Part shown: positions 1 through 5,219 of the stretch, one piece after another
Layout of the letters: every line of letters starts with the position of its first letter
How positions within the stretch are numbered: the stretch's first letter is position 1
Assembly: GCA_032095175.1 (NCBI GenBank)
Contig: DAMCZI010000080.1
Location: 1-9,951 of the forward strand
Direction of reading: 5' to 3'
DNA from: DAMCZI01 sp032095175
GTDB taxonomy: Bacteria; Bacillota; Clostridia; Clostridiales; Caloramatoraceae
DNA: 9,951 nt
Position numbers and translations under genes: made by a program
Notes under the pieces: model-generated
The model's database searches: none
The model's input: only the letters and a program-made list of their open reading frames with translations
What the model was told of the DNA's origin: nothing

Positions 1-3
1 TCA

Positions 4-92
4 AAAATTCTATTACATTTTGTCTTTTTAAACATCCTAAGGTCGGACCAATACTACAGGGCTGTTTAAAAAAACAAAATGTAAAGAATTTT
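4..92. repeat. Palindromic repeat P, copy 1
   Basis: Two arms, 4-34 and 63-92, are inverted copies of each other with one mismatch and one single-base indel, around a loop of about 28 bases. The outer end reads AAAATTCTATT and the inner end TTTTTAAACA. Related hairpins with similar arms occur at 1927-2004 and 5053-5142, so this is a dispersed palindromic element rather than a single terminator. Its function is unknown to me. Confidence 0.75.
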
Positions 93-107
93 ACGATTTA
101 TATATAG

Positions 108-130
108 AGTCATTTATGCGAAACATATAT
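108..130 (+). repeat. Fragment of repeat R (3' end only)
   Basis: The sequence TCATTTATGCGAAACATATA matches the last part of the 120-bp repeat found at 4796-4915 and 6342-6461. Only the right arm of its second stem-loop is present. It lies just after palindrome copy 1, the same kind of juxtaposition as palindrome copy 2 next to repeat fragment 5146-5207. Confidence 0.55.
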
Positions 131-143
131 TACATAATTTAAT

Positions 144-172
144 TTGAAATTTAATGTTTTGATGGATATAAT
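144..172 (+). promoter_or_regulatory. Sigma-A type promoter of the CPBP gene
   Basis: A -35 box TTGAAA (144-149) and a -10 box TATAAT (167-172) are separated by 17 bases. The expected transcript start is near 180, giving a short leader before the AAGGAG ribosome site at 194-199. Confidence 0.7.
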
Positions 173-206
173 GTAAATATAATGCAAGAGTTTAAGGAGA
201 TTAATT

Positions 207-950
207 ATGGGAAAAGGGTTGCTTGATATTTTAAAGAGCATATCAATAATATTGCTTCTTTCTATTCCACCCTGGGTGGTATTTAGAGGATATGTTAAGA
301 ATAAAATGAAAAGAACTTGGATGGTTTTAGTCTTTGCAGTTTATATGATATTGACATATTTCACTCAGAACTTTATACCATTTGTTATGGTAATGATAAT
401 TTTGTTTTTTAATAAAAAACAACAAAGGGATGCTGAATGGGAAGAAAATGAGGAATCATATTATTTAAGACCTTTAGGTAAAAGAAAGATTGAAGTTCTT
501 ATTTACTCACTTGTGTTCAGTGTTATAATAAGGCTGTTGAGTGCAGTGTATGCTCTTTTGCTGCAGCAATTACTTAAAATACAGCCTAAACCCCAGGAAG
601 TAATAAATATATTTATGAAAAAAGGATGGGGGACAGTTACTATATTAGTTCTTATGACAGTTGTTTTTGCACCTGTTCTTGAAGAGTTTATTTTTAGGCA
701 TATTCTATATAGAAATATTTCAAAAAAGACAGGAAGGATATGGGGAGCTATTCTTTCAAGCCTTCTTTTTACATTACTGCACTTTAACCTAGCAGGAACA
801 ATTGCGTTTTTTGCAGTTGGAGTGTACAACTGCTACCTATATGAAAAACATGGATATAGGGCTGCAGTATTGAACCATTTTATATTTAATTTTTCTTCAA
901 CTTTTTTTATAGTATTAATAAAAGCTCTTAATCTAAATGTAGGTGTATAA
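207..950 (+). CDS. CPBP family intramembrane metalloprotease
   Basis: A 247-aa polytopic membrane protein with roughly eight hydrophobic segments. It carries the three CPBP (CAAX protease / Abi, former Pfam Abi) motifs in its C-terminal half: EEFIFR (E159, E160, R164), FTLLHF with H192, and NHFIFN with H224 and N228. In the family these glutamates and histidines form the putative active site inside the membrane. Known members process prenylated or other membrane peptides, or give bacteriocin self-immunity; the substrate here cannot be told. The ATG at 207 follows AAGGAG by 7 bases and a good promoter lies upstream. It is a single-gene unit, convergent with the small-gene cluster. Its TAA stop abuts a MITE-like element. 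The family call is firm, the role open. Confidence 0.9.
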   Translation: MGKGLLDILKSISIILLLSIPPWVVFRGYVKNKMKRTWMVLVFAVYMILTYFTQNFIPFVMVMIILFFNKKQQRDAEWEENEESYYLRPLGKRKIEVLIYSLVFSVIIRLLSAVYALLLQQLLKIQPKPQEVINIFMKKGWGTVTILVLMTVVFAPVLEEFIFRHILYRNISKKTGRIWGAILSSLLFTLLHFNLAGTIAFFAVGVYNCYLYEKHGYRAAVLNHFIFNFSSTFFIVLIKALNLNVGV

Positions 951-1108
951 GGCGTATTAAAGGAAATAACAAGTCAATATTTTGGTCTATTTTGTATCAT
1001 ACTTCGTTAATGGAAGCCCAAGTTAGCCCAACTAGTTTGAGCTTCCATTTCCTCGTCTGACGCAAAATATACTCAAAATCTTTGACTTGTTATTTTCTTT
1101 AATACGCC
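951..1108. mobile_element. MITE-like inverted-repeat element
   Basis: The ends are inverted copies of about 34 bases: GGCGTATTAAAGGAAATAAC at the left (from 951) and its near-perfect complement finishing at 1108. The interior is itself palindromic, with a stem AATGGAAGC / GCTTCCATT and paired ATTTTG-type flanks. The element is flanked by TAA on both sides (948-950, which is also the stop codon of the CPBP gene, and 1109-1111), consistent with a short target duplication. It is too short to encode a transposase. A decayed lone end of the same type occurs at 1881-1905. Confidence 0.7.
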
Positions 1109-1124
1109 TAAGTGTCATATATGC

Positions 1125-1173
1125 GGCAAGCGGCAAGTTGGATAATACTGTATTATCCAACTTGCCGCTTGTC
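1125..1173. terminator. Strong hairpin between convergent genes
   Basis: A perfect 20-bp stem (1128-1147 with 1151-1170) around a 3-base loop, extendable by a few more pairs. It lies between the convergent CPBP gene and the small gene ending at 1194. Neither strand shows a clear U-run after the stem, so it is a probable bidirectional terminator or transcript-end stabiliser rather than a textbook intrinsic terminator. Confidence 0.6.
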
Positions 1174-1193
1174 ATGTATATGGAACTTTTGAG

Positions 1194-1466
1194 CTATCTC
1201 TTAAGGGTTGTGATTATTTGGTCTATTATTTTGGCATTTTCAGGTGGGACAAGAGACCTAAGTGTATATAAAAATCCTAGTCTTGGATCTCCATCCCTAA
1301 GTATAAACCTTTCATCATTTGGATCAATTTTTATCTGTTGAAATAAAGCTTGAGCCTGCTCTGGAGTCAGAGATGTTAAAAATTTCAGGAGTTGGCTAAA
1401 ATCCATTTTTGCAAGAGCATCAAAATCCATGTTTTGGATCGAATTATCTTTGTTTTTACCTGCCAT
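1194..1466 (-). CDS. Small soluble protein, DP/IID family, short paralogue
   Basis: 90 aa, hydrophilic and mostly helical-looking, with no signal peptide or membrane span. I do not recognise a named domain. It shares two regions with the proteins at 2051-2641 and 5220-5774. The N-terminal part (residues 10-45) carries the (M/I)(D/N)..(A/S)L..M pattern. The C-terminal block (about 60-88) reads DPRLGFLYTLRSLVPPENAK then IIDQI. Unlike its paralogues it has no glycine- or proline-rich linker, so it may be the minimal form of the family. The ATG at 1466 has GAGGAG upstream with good spacing. It is the last gene of the minus-strand cluster, 76 bases after the gene at 1543-1800 and probably cotranscribed with it. 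Function unknown. Confidence 0.8.
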   Translation of the reverse strand: MAGKNKDNSIQNMDFDALAKMDFSQLLKFLTSLTPEQAQALFQQIKIDPNDERFILRDGDPRLGFLYTLRSLVPPENAKIIDQIITTLKR

Positions 1467-1542
1467 TGTTCCACTCCTCTCATTATTTATGTATAGGGCC
1501 CTCTCCTCATATAAAGGATATAAGGAAGAGTCCCATATTATG

Positions 1543-1800
1543 TTAACAAGCTACAGGGAATCTTCTTCTAACACAAAATATCAATGCAACAATTAGCAAA
1601 ATAAAAAATATATTGTTTCCTGGTGCTATTCCAAAGGGTCCCGGAGGGGATGTAGGTCTGCAGGTAAAACATTCATCATGTTTGTATTCTTCTGGTCCTT
1701 CTGCACAGCAGTGATGTTTATGGTGTTTATGCTTTCTTTTTTTATCATAATAATTATCTTCACATACAGCAGAATTAGGATAGAACTGATTATAAAACAT
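1543..1800 (-). CDS. Small His/Cys-rich single-span membrane protein
   Basis: 85 aa. The N-terminal half is polar and rich in metal-binding residues: a His/Lys run HKHHKHHCC at residues 24-32, and further cysteines at 13, 44, 47, 76 and 85, including a CxxC at 44-47. A Pro/Gly linker (49-61) leads to one hydrophobic span (about 63-77) followed by RRR, which predicts the C-terminus inside and the His/Cys region outside by the positive-inside rule. The start ATG at 1800 has GGGGTGAT upstream. No named family is recognised. The gene lies between two members of the DP/IID family on the same strand. Metal binding or disulfide cross-linking at the surface is inference from composition only. Confidence 0.75.
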   Translation of the reverse strand: MFYNQFYPNSAVCEDNYYDKKRKHKHHKHHCCAEGPEEYKHDECFTCRPTSPPGPFGIAPGNNIFFILLIVALIFCVRRRFPVAC

Positions 1801-1880
1801 TAAATCACCCCATCTTTAATATTAATTGTGTCGAATAATGTCTGCTTACTAGCATTATATTCAAAAAACTAGAAAAGGGT

Positions 1881-1905
1881 GACTAGTTATTTTCTTGAAT
1901 ATGCC
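1881..1905. repeat. Decayed lone end of the MITE-like element
   Basis: This stretch matches the right terminal repeat at 1084-1108 at 22 of 25 positions (GTTATTTTCTT core, ending ATGCC instead of ACGCC). No partner end is visible nearby. Confidence 0.5.
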
Positions 1906-1926
1906 TTGTATAGAAAAAATAAATAT

Positions 1927-2004
1927 CCACTACATTCTGTTCTTTTAAATAGTATTTCAAGACTGCTGTATACCAAGGATGTTTAAAAGAACAAAATGTA
2001 GTGG
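1927..2004. repeat. Palindromic repeat P, copy 2 of the P1 arm type
   Basis: The arm CCACTACATTCTGTTCTTTT from 1927 pairs with its complement ending at 2004, with one mismatch in the first 24 bases, around a loop of about 30 bases. The inner arm sequence (TACATTTTGTTCTTTTAAACA on the complementary arm) closely matches the hairpin at 4-92. It lies in the 250-base gap between the genes at 2051-2641 and 1543-1800. I saw no coding sequence and no convincing promoter in that gap. Confidence 0.7.
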
Positions 2005-2020
2005 TGTCTTAATTTATATA

Positions 2021-2049
2021 TAAAAAAGGAACTGCTTTAGTGCAGTTCT
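2021..2049 (-). terminator. Intrinsic terminator after the Gly/Tyr-rich gene
   Basis: On the minus strand GAACTGC (2048-2042) pairs with GCAGTTC (2035-2029) around a 6-base loop, followed by CTTTTTTA. It starts within a few bases of the stop codon of the gene at 2051-2641, so transcription from upstream cluster genes should end largely here. The genes at 1543-1800 and 1194-1466 would then form a separate unit. Confidence 0.8.
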
Positions 2050-2050
2050 T

Positions 2051-2641
2051 TCAAATTTCGGCCGGAAGTGCTGCAGGGACTGGTGGGGCAGCTGCAGGGG
2101 CAGCAGGTGGAACTGTTCTCTTGGGAAGCAGAGCAGTAATTGTAACATATAAAACTAACAATCTTCCTATTTGATCAACTATATATGATTTGTCAGCAGG
2201 TATCATAGGTCTAATAGTATTTAAAAGAATAAATTTTGGATCAGACATTAAGTGAGGAGGTACTACAAATGGTGGAGCGCCAGGATTTCCTCCAGGGTAT
2301 CCAGGATTTGCACTAGCTGCACGGGGATAATTGTAACCATAATTATAACCACTATTATATCCATTATTATAAGCGCTATTGTAACCGGCTCCATATCCAG
2401 GGTTTCCACCAGGGTTTCCACCAGGGTTTCCGCCAAGAATTCCACCAAGATTTCCGCCAAGATTTCCAAAGCTTCCACCAAACATTTTTAACATTGAAGG
2501 AATCATAGGCATAATTTGATTTAAATTTATTCCATTAAGCATACCTGCAAGGTTTGGAACATTCATGCTTCCAAGCATTGAGTTCAATGAATTCATATCA
2601 AGACCAGGTATTGGATTAACAGGAGTCTGTTCGTCTGCCAT
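2051..2641 (-). CDS. Gly/Asn/Tyr-rich low-complexity protein, DP/IID family
   Basis: 196 aa from the second of two adjacent ATGs. AGGAGG at 2649-2654 is 7 bases from ATG 2641 but only 4 from ATG 2644, so I chose 2641. Order of parts (numbered from the first Met): residues 14-54, Met/Asn/Leu-rich with repeats such as NSLNSML and NLNQIM; 56-83, GGN(L/P) tetrapeptide repeats encoded by 12-bp tandem DNA; 84-107, Tyr/Asn repeats of the GYNS/GYNY type; a Pro-rich linker; 135-160, the shared block DPKFILLNTIRP then DKSYIVDQI; then a short hydrophobic stretch and an Ala/Pro tail. No signal peptide. The same N- and C-terminal parts recur at 1194-1466 and 5220-5774. A terminator follows. Function unknown; the low-complexity middle suggests self-assembly. 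Confidence 0.8.
   Translation of the reverse strand: MADEQTPVNPIPGLDMNSLNSMLGSMNVPNLAGMLNGINLNQIMPMIPSMLKMFGGSFGNLGGNLGGILGGNPGGNPGGNPGYGAGYNSAYNNGYNSGYNYGYNYPRAASANPGYPGGNPGAPPFVVPPHLMSDPKFILLNTIRPMIPADKSYIVDQIGRLLVLYVTITALLPKRTVPPAAPAAAPPVPAALPAEI
2396..2479 (-). repeat. 12-bp tandem repeats encoding GGN(L/P)
   Basis: The coding strand holds at least five units of four codons (GGNL, GGIL, GGNP, GGNP, GGNP), the last three almost identical at DNA level. Such a tract can change length by slippage without breaking the frame. Confidence 0.7.
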
Positions 2642-2666
2642 CATATCGCCTCCTTAGTTTATATGT

Positions 2667-2685
2667 ATGGGGGGAATCCCCCCAT
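2667..2685. other. GC-rich intercistronic hairpin
   Basis: ATGGGGGGA and TCCCCCCAT form a perfect inverted repeat around one central base. It sits between the stop of the gene at 2692-2982 and the ribosome site of the gene at 2051-2641. No U-run follows. It could slow exonucleases or lower downstream expression. It is striking in such AT-rich DNA. Confidence 0.65.
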
Positions 2686-2691
2686 TTTAGG

Positions 2692-2982
2692 TTAGCAGTA
2701 TCTAATAGGTGCAACTGGAGCAGGCATTATAGGTCCCTTAAAGCAGCCGCATGCAACAAGAAGGAATATAGTAATTATGAATAAGCCACCATTACAGAGT
2801 AATCCTGATTCTGGGAGTACTCCACCAGGTCCTCCAGCTCCGCCGAAGCCTACTCTGAACCACTGTAATACGATAAGAATTAGTATGATCCAAGTCCAAG
2901 CATTAAACCCATTTCCACCAAATCCACCGCCATATCCAGGCATTCCGTATCCAGGCATTCCATATCCACTGTATCCAAACAT
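2692..2982 (-). CDS. Small two-span Gly-rich protein of the QW/NGG family
   Basis: 96 aa, the longest N-terminus of the family: a GYGMP pentapeptide repeated, then GGGFGGNGFNAW. Hydrophobic segment 1 (about 28-42) contains ILILIVLQWF. A Gly-rich loop carries LPESG (56-60), segment 2 (about 66-80) starts at NGGLFII and ends VACGC, and the tail is FKGPIMPAPVAPIRYC. That tail is identical to the tail of the protein at 3100-3348, and about 92 bases of the two 3' ends differ at only two positions, showing recent duplication or gene conversion. AGGAGGG lies 8 bases before ATG 2982. It directly precedes the DP/IID gene at 2051-2641. No named family recognised. Glycine/tyrosine-rich short membrane proteins of this composition resemble spore or envelope proteins such as the YjcZ type, but I see no clear homology. 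Confidence 0.82.
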   Translation of the reverse strand: MFGYSGYGMPGYGMPGYGGGFGGNGFNAWTWIILILIVLQWFRVGFGGAGGPGGVLPESGLLCNGGLFIITIFLLVACGCFKGPIMPAPVAPIRYC

Positions 2983-3081
2983 CTAAGATTCCCTCCTTTT
3001 AATAATTTGAATATTATGGTTAAGTTGTTATAAATAATTTAGGGTATTTAAAAATTATGATAAGCAAGCTAGATATATAAT

Positions 3082-3098
3082 CAGGAGAGGTTCTCCTG
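3082..3098 (-). terminator. Hairpin directly after a stop codon
   Basis: CAGGAGA and TCTCCTG form a 7-bp stem with a 3-base loop, starting two bases after the stop codon of the gene at 3100-3348. On the minus strand it is followed by ATTATATA, not a clean U-run, so it is a weak terminator or a transcript stabiliser. Confidence 0.5.
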
Positions 3099-3099
3099 G

Positions 3100-3348
3100 T
3101 TAGCAGTATCTAATAGGTGCAACTGGAGCAGGCATTATAGGCCCTTTAAAGCAGCCGCATGCAACAAGAAGGAATATAGTAATTATGAATAAACCGCCAT
3201 TTGCAAATAATCCTGTTTCTGGAAGAGGTGTACCAGGTCCACCAGCTATGCCAGCTCCGCCCCAACCAACTCTAAACCACTGTAATACGATAAGGATTAA
3301 TATAATCCAGGTCCAAGCGTTAAAACCGCCACCACCATATCCTAACAT
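3100..3348 (-). CDS. Small two-span Gly-rich protein of the QW/NGG family (LPETG)
   Basis: 82 aa. A short MLGYGGGGFNAW N-terminus leads into hydrophobic segment 1 (about 12-25, core ILILIVLQWF). The Gly/Pro loop carries LPETG at 42-46. Segment 2 (50-66) runs from NGGLFII to VACGC. The 16-residue tail is the same as in the neighbour at 2692-2982. LPETG followed by a hydrophobic stretch and a tail containing Lys and Arg is laid out like a sortase sorting signal, although the protein is far shorter than usual substrates and has no basic N-region. GGGAGAG precedes ATG 3348. Tandem paralogue, probably part of a duplicated array. Function unknown. Confidence 0.82.
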   Translation of the reverse strand: MLGYGGGGFNAWTWIILILIVLQWFRVGWGGAGIAGGPGTPLPETGLFANGGLFIITIFLLVACGCFKGPIMPAPVAPIRYC

Positions 3349-3450
3349 TTGATTCTCTCCCTTCTAACTTTTATATTATATTTTAAGATGTAATTGTACC
3401 TATATTGTAAATAAAGTAGAAGTGATTATTTTATTAAATAATAATAAGGT

Positions 3451-3669
3451 TTAGAATATCCCTCGACCAGGTAATCCGCAGCATCTACCATACCCACCGT
3501 AACCTGGATATCGTAGATAACCACCTCTTAAGAACCAAAACACAACTATAATAATTAATATCCATATCCACCAACCAGCTCCGAACCCTCCAACAGTATT
3601 AACTGGAGGAGGTGGTGCAGGAGCCGGAGATGCTCCATCAAGGTTAGGGAAAAGAGCACCTAAATTCAT
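3451..3669 (-). CDS. Small single-span Gly/Pro-rich membrane protein
   Basis: 72 aa, different from its two-span neighbours. The N-terminus reads MNLGALFPNLDG, which resembles NNLGQLFNNID in the DP/IID protein at 5220-5774. It is followed by an Ala/Pro stretch (13-22), one hydrophobic span (about 33-47, rich in Trp and Ile), and a basic Gly/Tyr tail with CC at 63-64 and LRYPGYGGYGR. Positive charge after the span suggests the C-terminus is cytoplasmic. GAGGTGGGAG lies before ATG 3669. It sits inside the array of two-span genes on the same strand. No named family recognised. Confidence 0.75.
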   Translation of the reverse strand: MNLGALFPNLDGASPAPAPPPPVNTVGGFGAGWWIWILIIIVVFWFLRGGYLRYPGYGGYGRCCGLPGRGIF

Positions 3670-3730
3670 GCTCCCACCTCGCTTTCTGCTTCCCTATTGT
3701 ATAAATTTGGTCTTGCTAAATAAGTAATTT

Positions 3731-3752
3731 ATAGGGGGTGGGTACCCCCTAT
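3731..3752. other. GC-rich intercistronic hairpin
   Basis: ATAGGGGGT and ACCCCCTAT form a perfect 9-bp stem with a 4-base loop, five bases after the stop of the gene at 3757-3975. The minus strand after it reads AAATTACTTATTT, so it is not a clear intrinsic terminator. It is the same kind of element as 2667-2685. Confidence 0.6.
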
Positions 3753-3756
3753 GGTA

Positions 3757-3975
3757 TTAATAAGCAAAACCTCTACAGCCACAAGCAACGAGAAGGAATA
3801 TAGCAATTATGAATAATCCGCCATTAGCAAGCAATCCTGTTTCTGGGAGAGGTCCACCAGGTCCACCAGGTCCACCAGCTCCACCCCAGCCAATTCTAAA
3901 CCATTGTAAAACGATAAGAATTAATATAATCCAGGTCCAAGCATTAAAGCCGCCACCGCCTAATCCTCCAAACAT
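3757..3975 (-). CDS. Small two-span Gly-rich protein of the QW/NGG family (LPETG)
   Basis: 72 aa from ATG 3975. A longer frame reaches a TTG at 3993, but AAGGAGC (3983-3989) lies 7 bases before ATG 3975 and the resulting length equals that of its closest paralogue at 4133-4351. MFGGLGGGGFNAW leads to hydrophobic segment 1 (about 13-26). The loop is Gly/Pro-rich with LPETG at 43-47, segment 2 (51-67) is NGGLFII to VACGC, and the tail is only RGFAY. The last 30 residues look like a compact LPxTG sorting signal: motif, hydrophobic stretch, Arg. It differs from the paralogue at 4133-4351 at only a few residues. Function unknown. Confidence 0.82.
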   Translation of the reverse strand: MFGGLGGGGFNAWTWIILILIVLQWFRIGWGGAGGPGGPGGPLPETGLLANGGLFIIAIFLLVACGCRGFAY

Positions 3976-4095
3976 ATTAGAAGCTCCTTTCAATATTAAT
4001 TTGAAATATCATATAAATAGCAAACTTGTATATATTGTAAGTTTAATATAATGGATGAATATATTTTTTATTAACCTTCTTACTTCAAGTTGGTT

Positions 4096-4145
4096 ATAGC
4101 TTTAGTTTGAAGCTATGATTATTTGCTTTTTACTAGCAAGCAAAT
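4096..4145. other. Two adjacent stem-loops at the 3' end of a small gene
   Basis: ATTTGCTT (4121-4128) pairs with AAGCAAAT (4138-4145), overlapping the last codons of the gene at 4133-4351. ATAGCTT (4096-4102) pairs with AAGCTAT (4110-4116) just beyond. Neither has a convincing U-run on the minus strand. They may act as a weak transcript end in the gap before the next gene. Confidence 0.4.
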
Positions 4146-4351
4146 CCTCTACATCCACAGGCAACAAGTAGGAATATAGCAATTATGAATAGCCCACCAT
4201 TAGCAAGTAATCCTGTTTCTGGAATAGGTCCACCAGGTCCACCACCTATGCCAGCTCCACCCCAACCAATTCTAAACCACTGTAAAACGATAAGGATGAG
4301 AATAATCCAAGTCCAAGCATTAAACCCGCAACCGCCAGTTCCTCCAAACAT
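4133..4351 (-). CDS. Small two-span Gly-rich protein of the QW/NGG family (IPETG)
   Basis: 72 aa, near-identical to the protein at 3757-3975: MFGGTGGCGFNAW, hydrophobic segment 1 with ILILIVLQWFRIG, a Gly-rich loop with IPETG at 43-47, segment 2 from NGGLFII to VACGC, and tail RGFAC. The changes from the paralogue are mostly small swaps (an extra Cys at residue 8, Ile for Leu in the LPETG motif, Cys for Tyr at the end). AAAGGAGGG precedes ATG 4351 with standard spacing. The close similarity of the pair indicates a recent tandem duplication. Function unknown; it probably sits in the membrane as a helical hairpin. Confidence 0.82.
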   Translation of the reverse strand: MFGGTGGCGFNAWTWIILILIVLQWFRIGWGGAGIGGGPGGPIPETGLLANGGLFIIAIFLLVACGCRGFAC

Positions 4352-4499
4352 AATAACCCTCCTTTCAGGATATTTGTTGATAAAATAAAGTACTTTATTA
4401 TTTGTCGATTAGTGTCTTATTCCTTCTCAATATAGTGTATTCAGTAGAATAAAAAGTCGTTACAAAAAATATGGTCATGTAGTTATTTTTTTATGTTTT

Positions 4500-4754
4500 C
4501 TAAAAAAAGAACCTTCTTCTATAAGGGGCAGGTACATATACTACTTGTGGAGTACAAACACAGCTGCATAAAACCAATCCAAATAGTGTTATTATAAATA
4601 AGCCTCCATTATTTACAAGGTTGTTTGGATCATCTGTTGGAGCCAGCATCCACTGAAGTACGATAAGAATTAGTATTATAATTTGATAGGGATTAAAACT
4701 ATTATTGTTATAATAGTAGTTATATCCCCCATACCTTCCATAGCGATAATTCAT
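4500..4754 (-). CDS. Small two-span Tyr/Asn-rich protein, divergent QW/NGG member
   Basis: 84 aa from ATG 4754; the frame is open to a TTG at 4758-4760, but AGGAGG (4762-4767) is 7 bases from the ATG and only one from the TTG. The N-terminus is Tyr/Asn/Arg-rich (MNYRYGRYGG then YNYYYNNN). Segment 1 (24-36) keeps ILILIVLQW, the loop is short and acidic (PTDDPNN) and lacks any LPxTG-like motif, and segment 2 (49-66) keeps NGGLFII and ends LCSCVC. The tail PAPYRRRFFF is strongly basic. It shows which parts of the family are essential (QW and NGG cores, Cys pair) and which are not (Gly loop, LPETG). A 120-bp repeat begins 42 bases upstream. Function unknown. Confidence 0.8.
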   Translation of the reverse strand: MNYRYGRYGGYNYYYNNNSFNPYQIIILILIVLQWMLAPTDDPNNLVNNGGLFIITLFGLVLCSCVCTPQVVYVPAPYRRRFFF

Positions 4755-4795
4755 ACACAATCCTCCTTTTTATACATTTGTTTTGCATTCAAACA

Positions 4796-4915
4796 CTATA
4801 TTAATCACACTCAAAATTTTACATTTGTTATTGTGTGTTTAATGAATCAAGGAAAATGATTTCGCATAGATGTTTAGGGTCGAGCAATGTAGAAAAATTT
4901 ATGCGAAACATATAG
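4796..4915 (+). repeat. 120-bp repeat R, copy A
   Basis: Aligned by hand without gaps to the reverse complement of 6342-6461, with about 15 differences in 120 positions. The unit contains two stem-loops. The first pairs an AATCGCAC-type arm with GTGCGATT and is better kept in the other copy. The second pairs TTTCGCATA with TATGCGAAA. It has no coding capacity. With copy B it forms an inverted pair around the genes at 5220-6079. Confidence 0.8.
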
Positions 4916-5052
4916 ATTGCTATTCAAAATTAATTTGAGTCGAAATATGTCATTCTTTTTCTAATAATAAGTTATTCTTAGAGGGTAGAAAATGTTACAA
5001 AAAAAGGTTATTATTCCTTAATGATGATCTTTAATATTAACTTTAAAATATA

Positions 5053-5142
5053 AAAATTCTATTGCATTCCATCTTCAAAAAAACTCAATGGTAAAACCAA
5101 CTTGAGTTATGTTATTTGAAAGATAGAAGACAATAGAATTTT
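5053..5142. repeat. Palindromic repeat P, copy 3
   Basis: The arm from AAAATTCTATTGCATT (5053) pairs with the arm ending ACAATAGAATTTT (5142) with a few mismatches. Inside, AACTCAA pairs with TTGAGTT and TGGT with ACCA. The outer end matches the palindrome at 4-92 (AAAATTCTATT.CATT). It is followed at once by a repeat R fragment. Confidence 0.65.
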
Positions 5143-5145
5143 AGT

Positions 5146-5207
5146 GTATATTAGGTGTATTAAAGATTTAAACAAGGTATTGTGCGATTAATGAATCAAG
5201 GAATATG
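5146..5207 (+). repeat. Repeat R, partial copy C
   Basis: Matches the first half of repeat R, best over TTGTGCGATTAATGAATCAA and the following GGAATATG. The left arm of the first stem-loop is degraded and the second stem-loop is absent. Confidence 0.65.
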
Positions 5208-5219
5208 GTGGGAAATATC

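Larger units (their letters stand above)
4755..5219. other. 465-base gene-free region made mostly of repeats
   Basis: It holds repeat R copy A (4796-4915), palindrome P (5053-5142) and repeat R fragment C (5146-5207). The part between, 4916-5052, is AT-rich with no open frame, RNA gene or clear terminator that I can support. No clear intrinsic terminator is seen for the gene ending at 5220. Confidence 0.6.

Noticed and set aside
1087..1341. Plus-strand frame of 84 codons
   Set aside because: It begins inside the MITE-like element, runs through the hairpin, lacks a ribosome site and is antisense to the better supported gene at 1194-1466.
2777..2986. Plus-strand open frames rich in Pro opposite the two-span genes (also 3809-4051 and 4185-4388)
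   Set aside because: They are exact antisense images of the Gly-rich genes (Gly codons read as Pro on the other strand), without good ribosome sites, and their likeness to each other is explained by the minus-strand family.
2692..4351. Double-glycine bacteriocin leader reading of the conserved NGG
   Set aside because: The residues before NGG do not fit the LSxxELxxIxGG leader pattern, and no peptidase-containing transporter is present in the window.
4..5142. CRISPR array from the repeated hairpins
   Set aside because: There are only three diverged palindromes kilobases apart, with no regular spacers and no cas genes.
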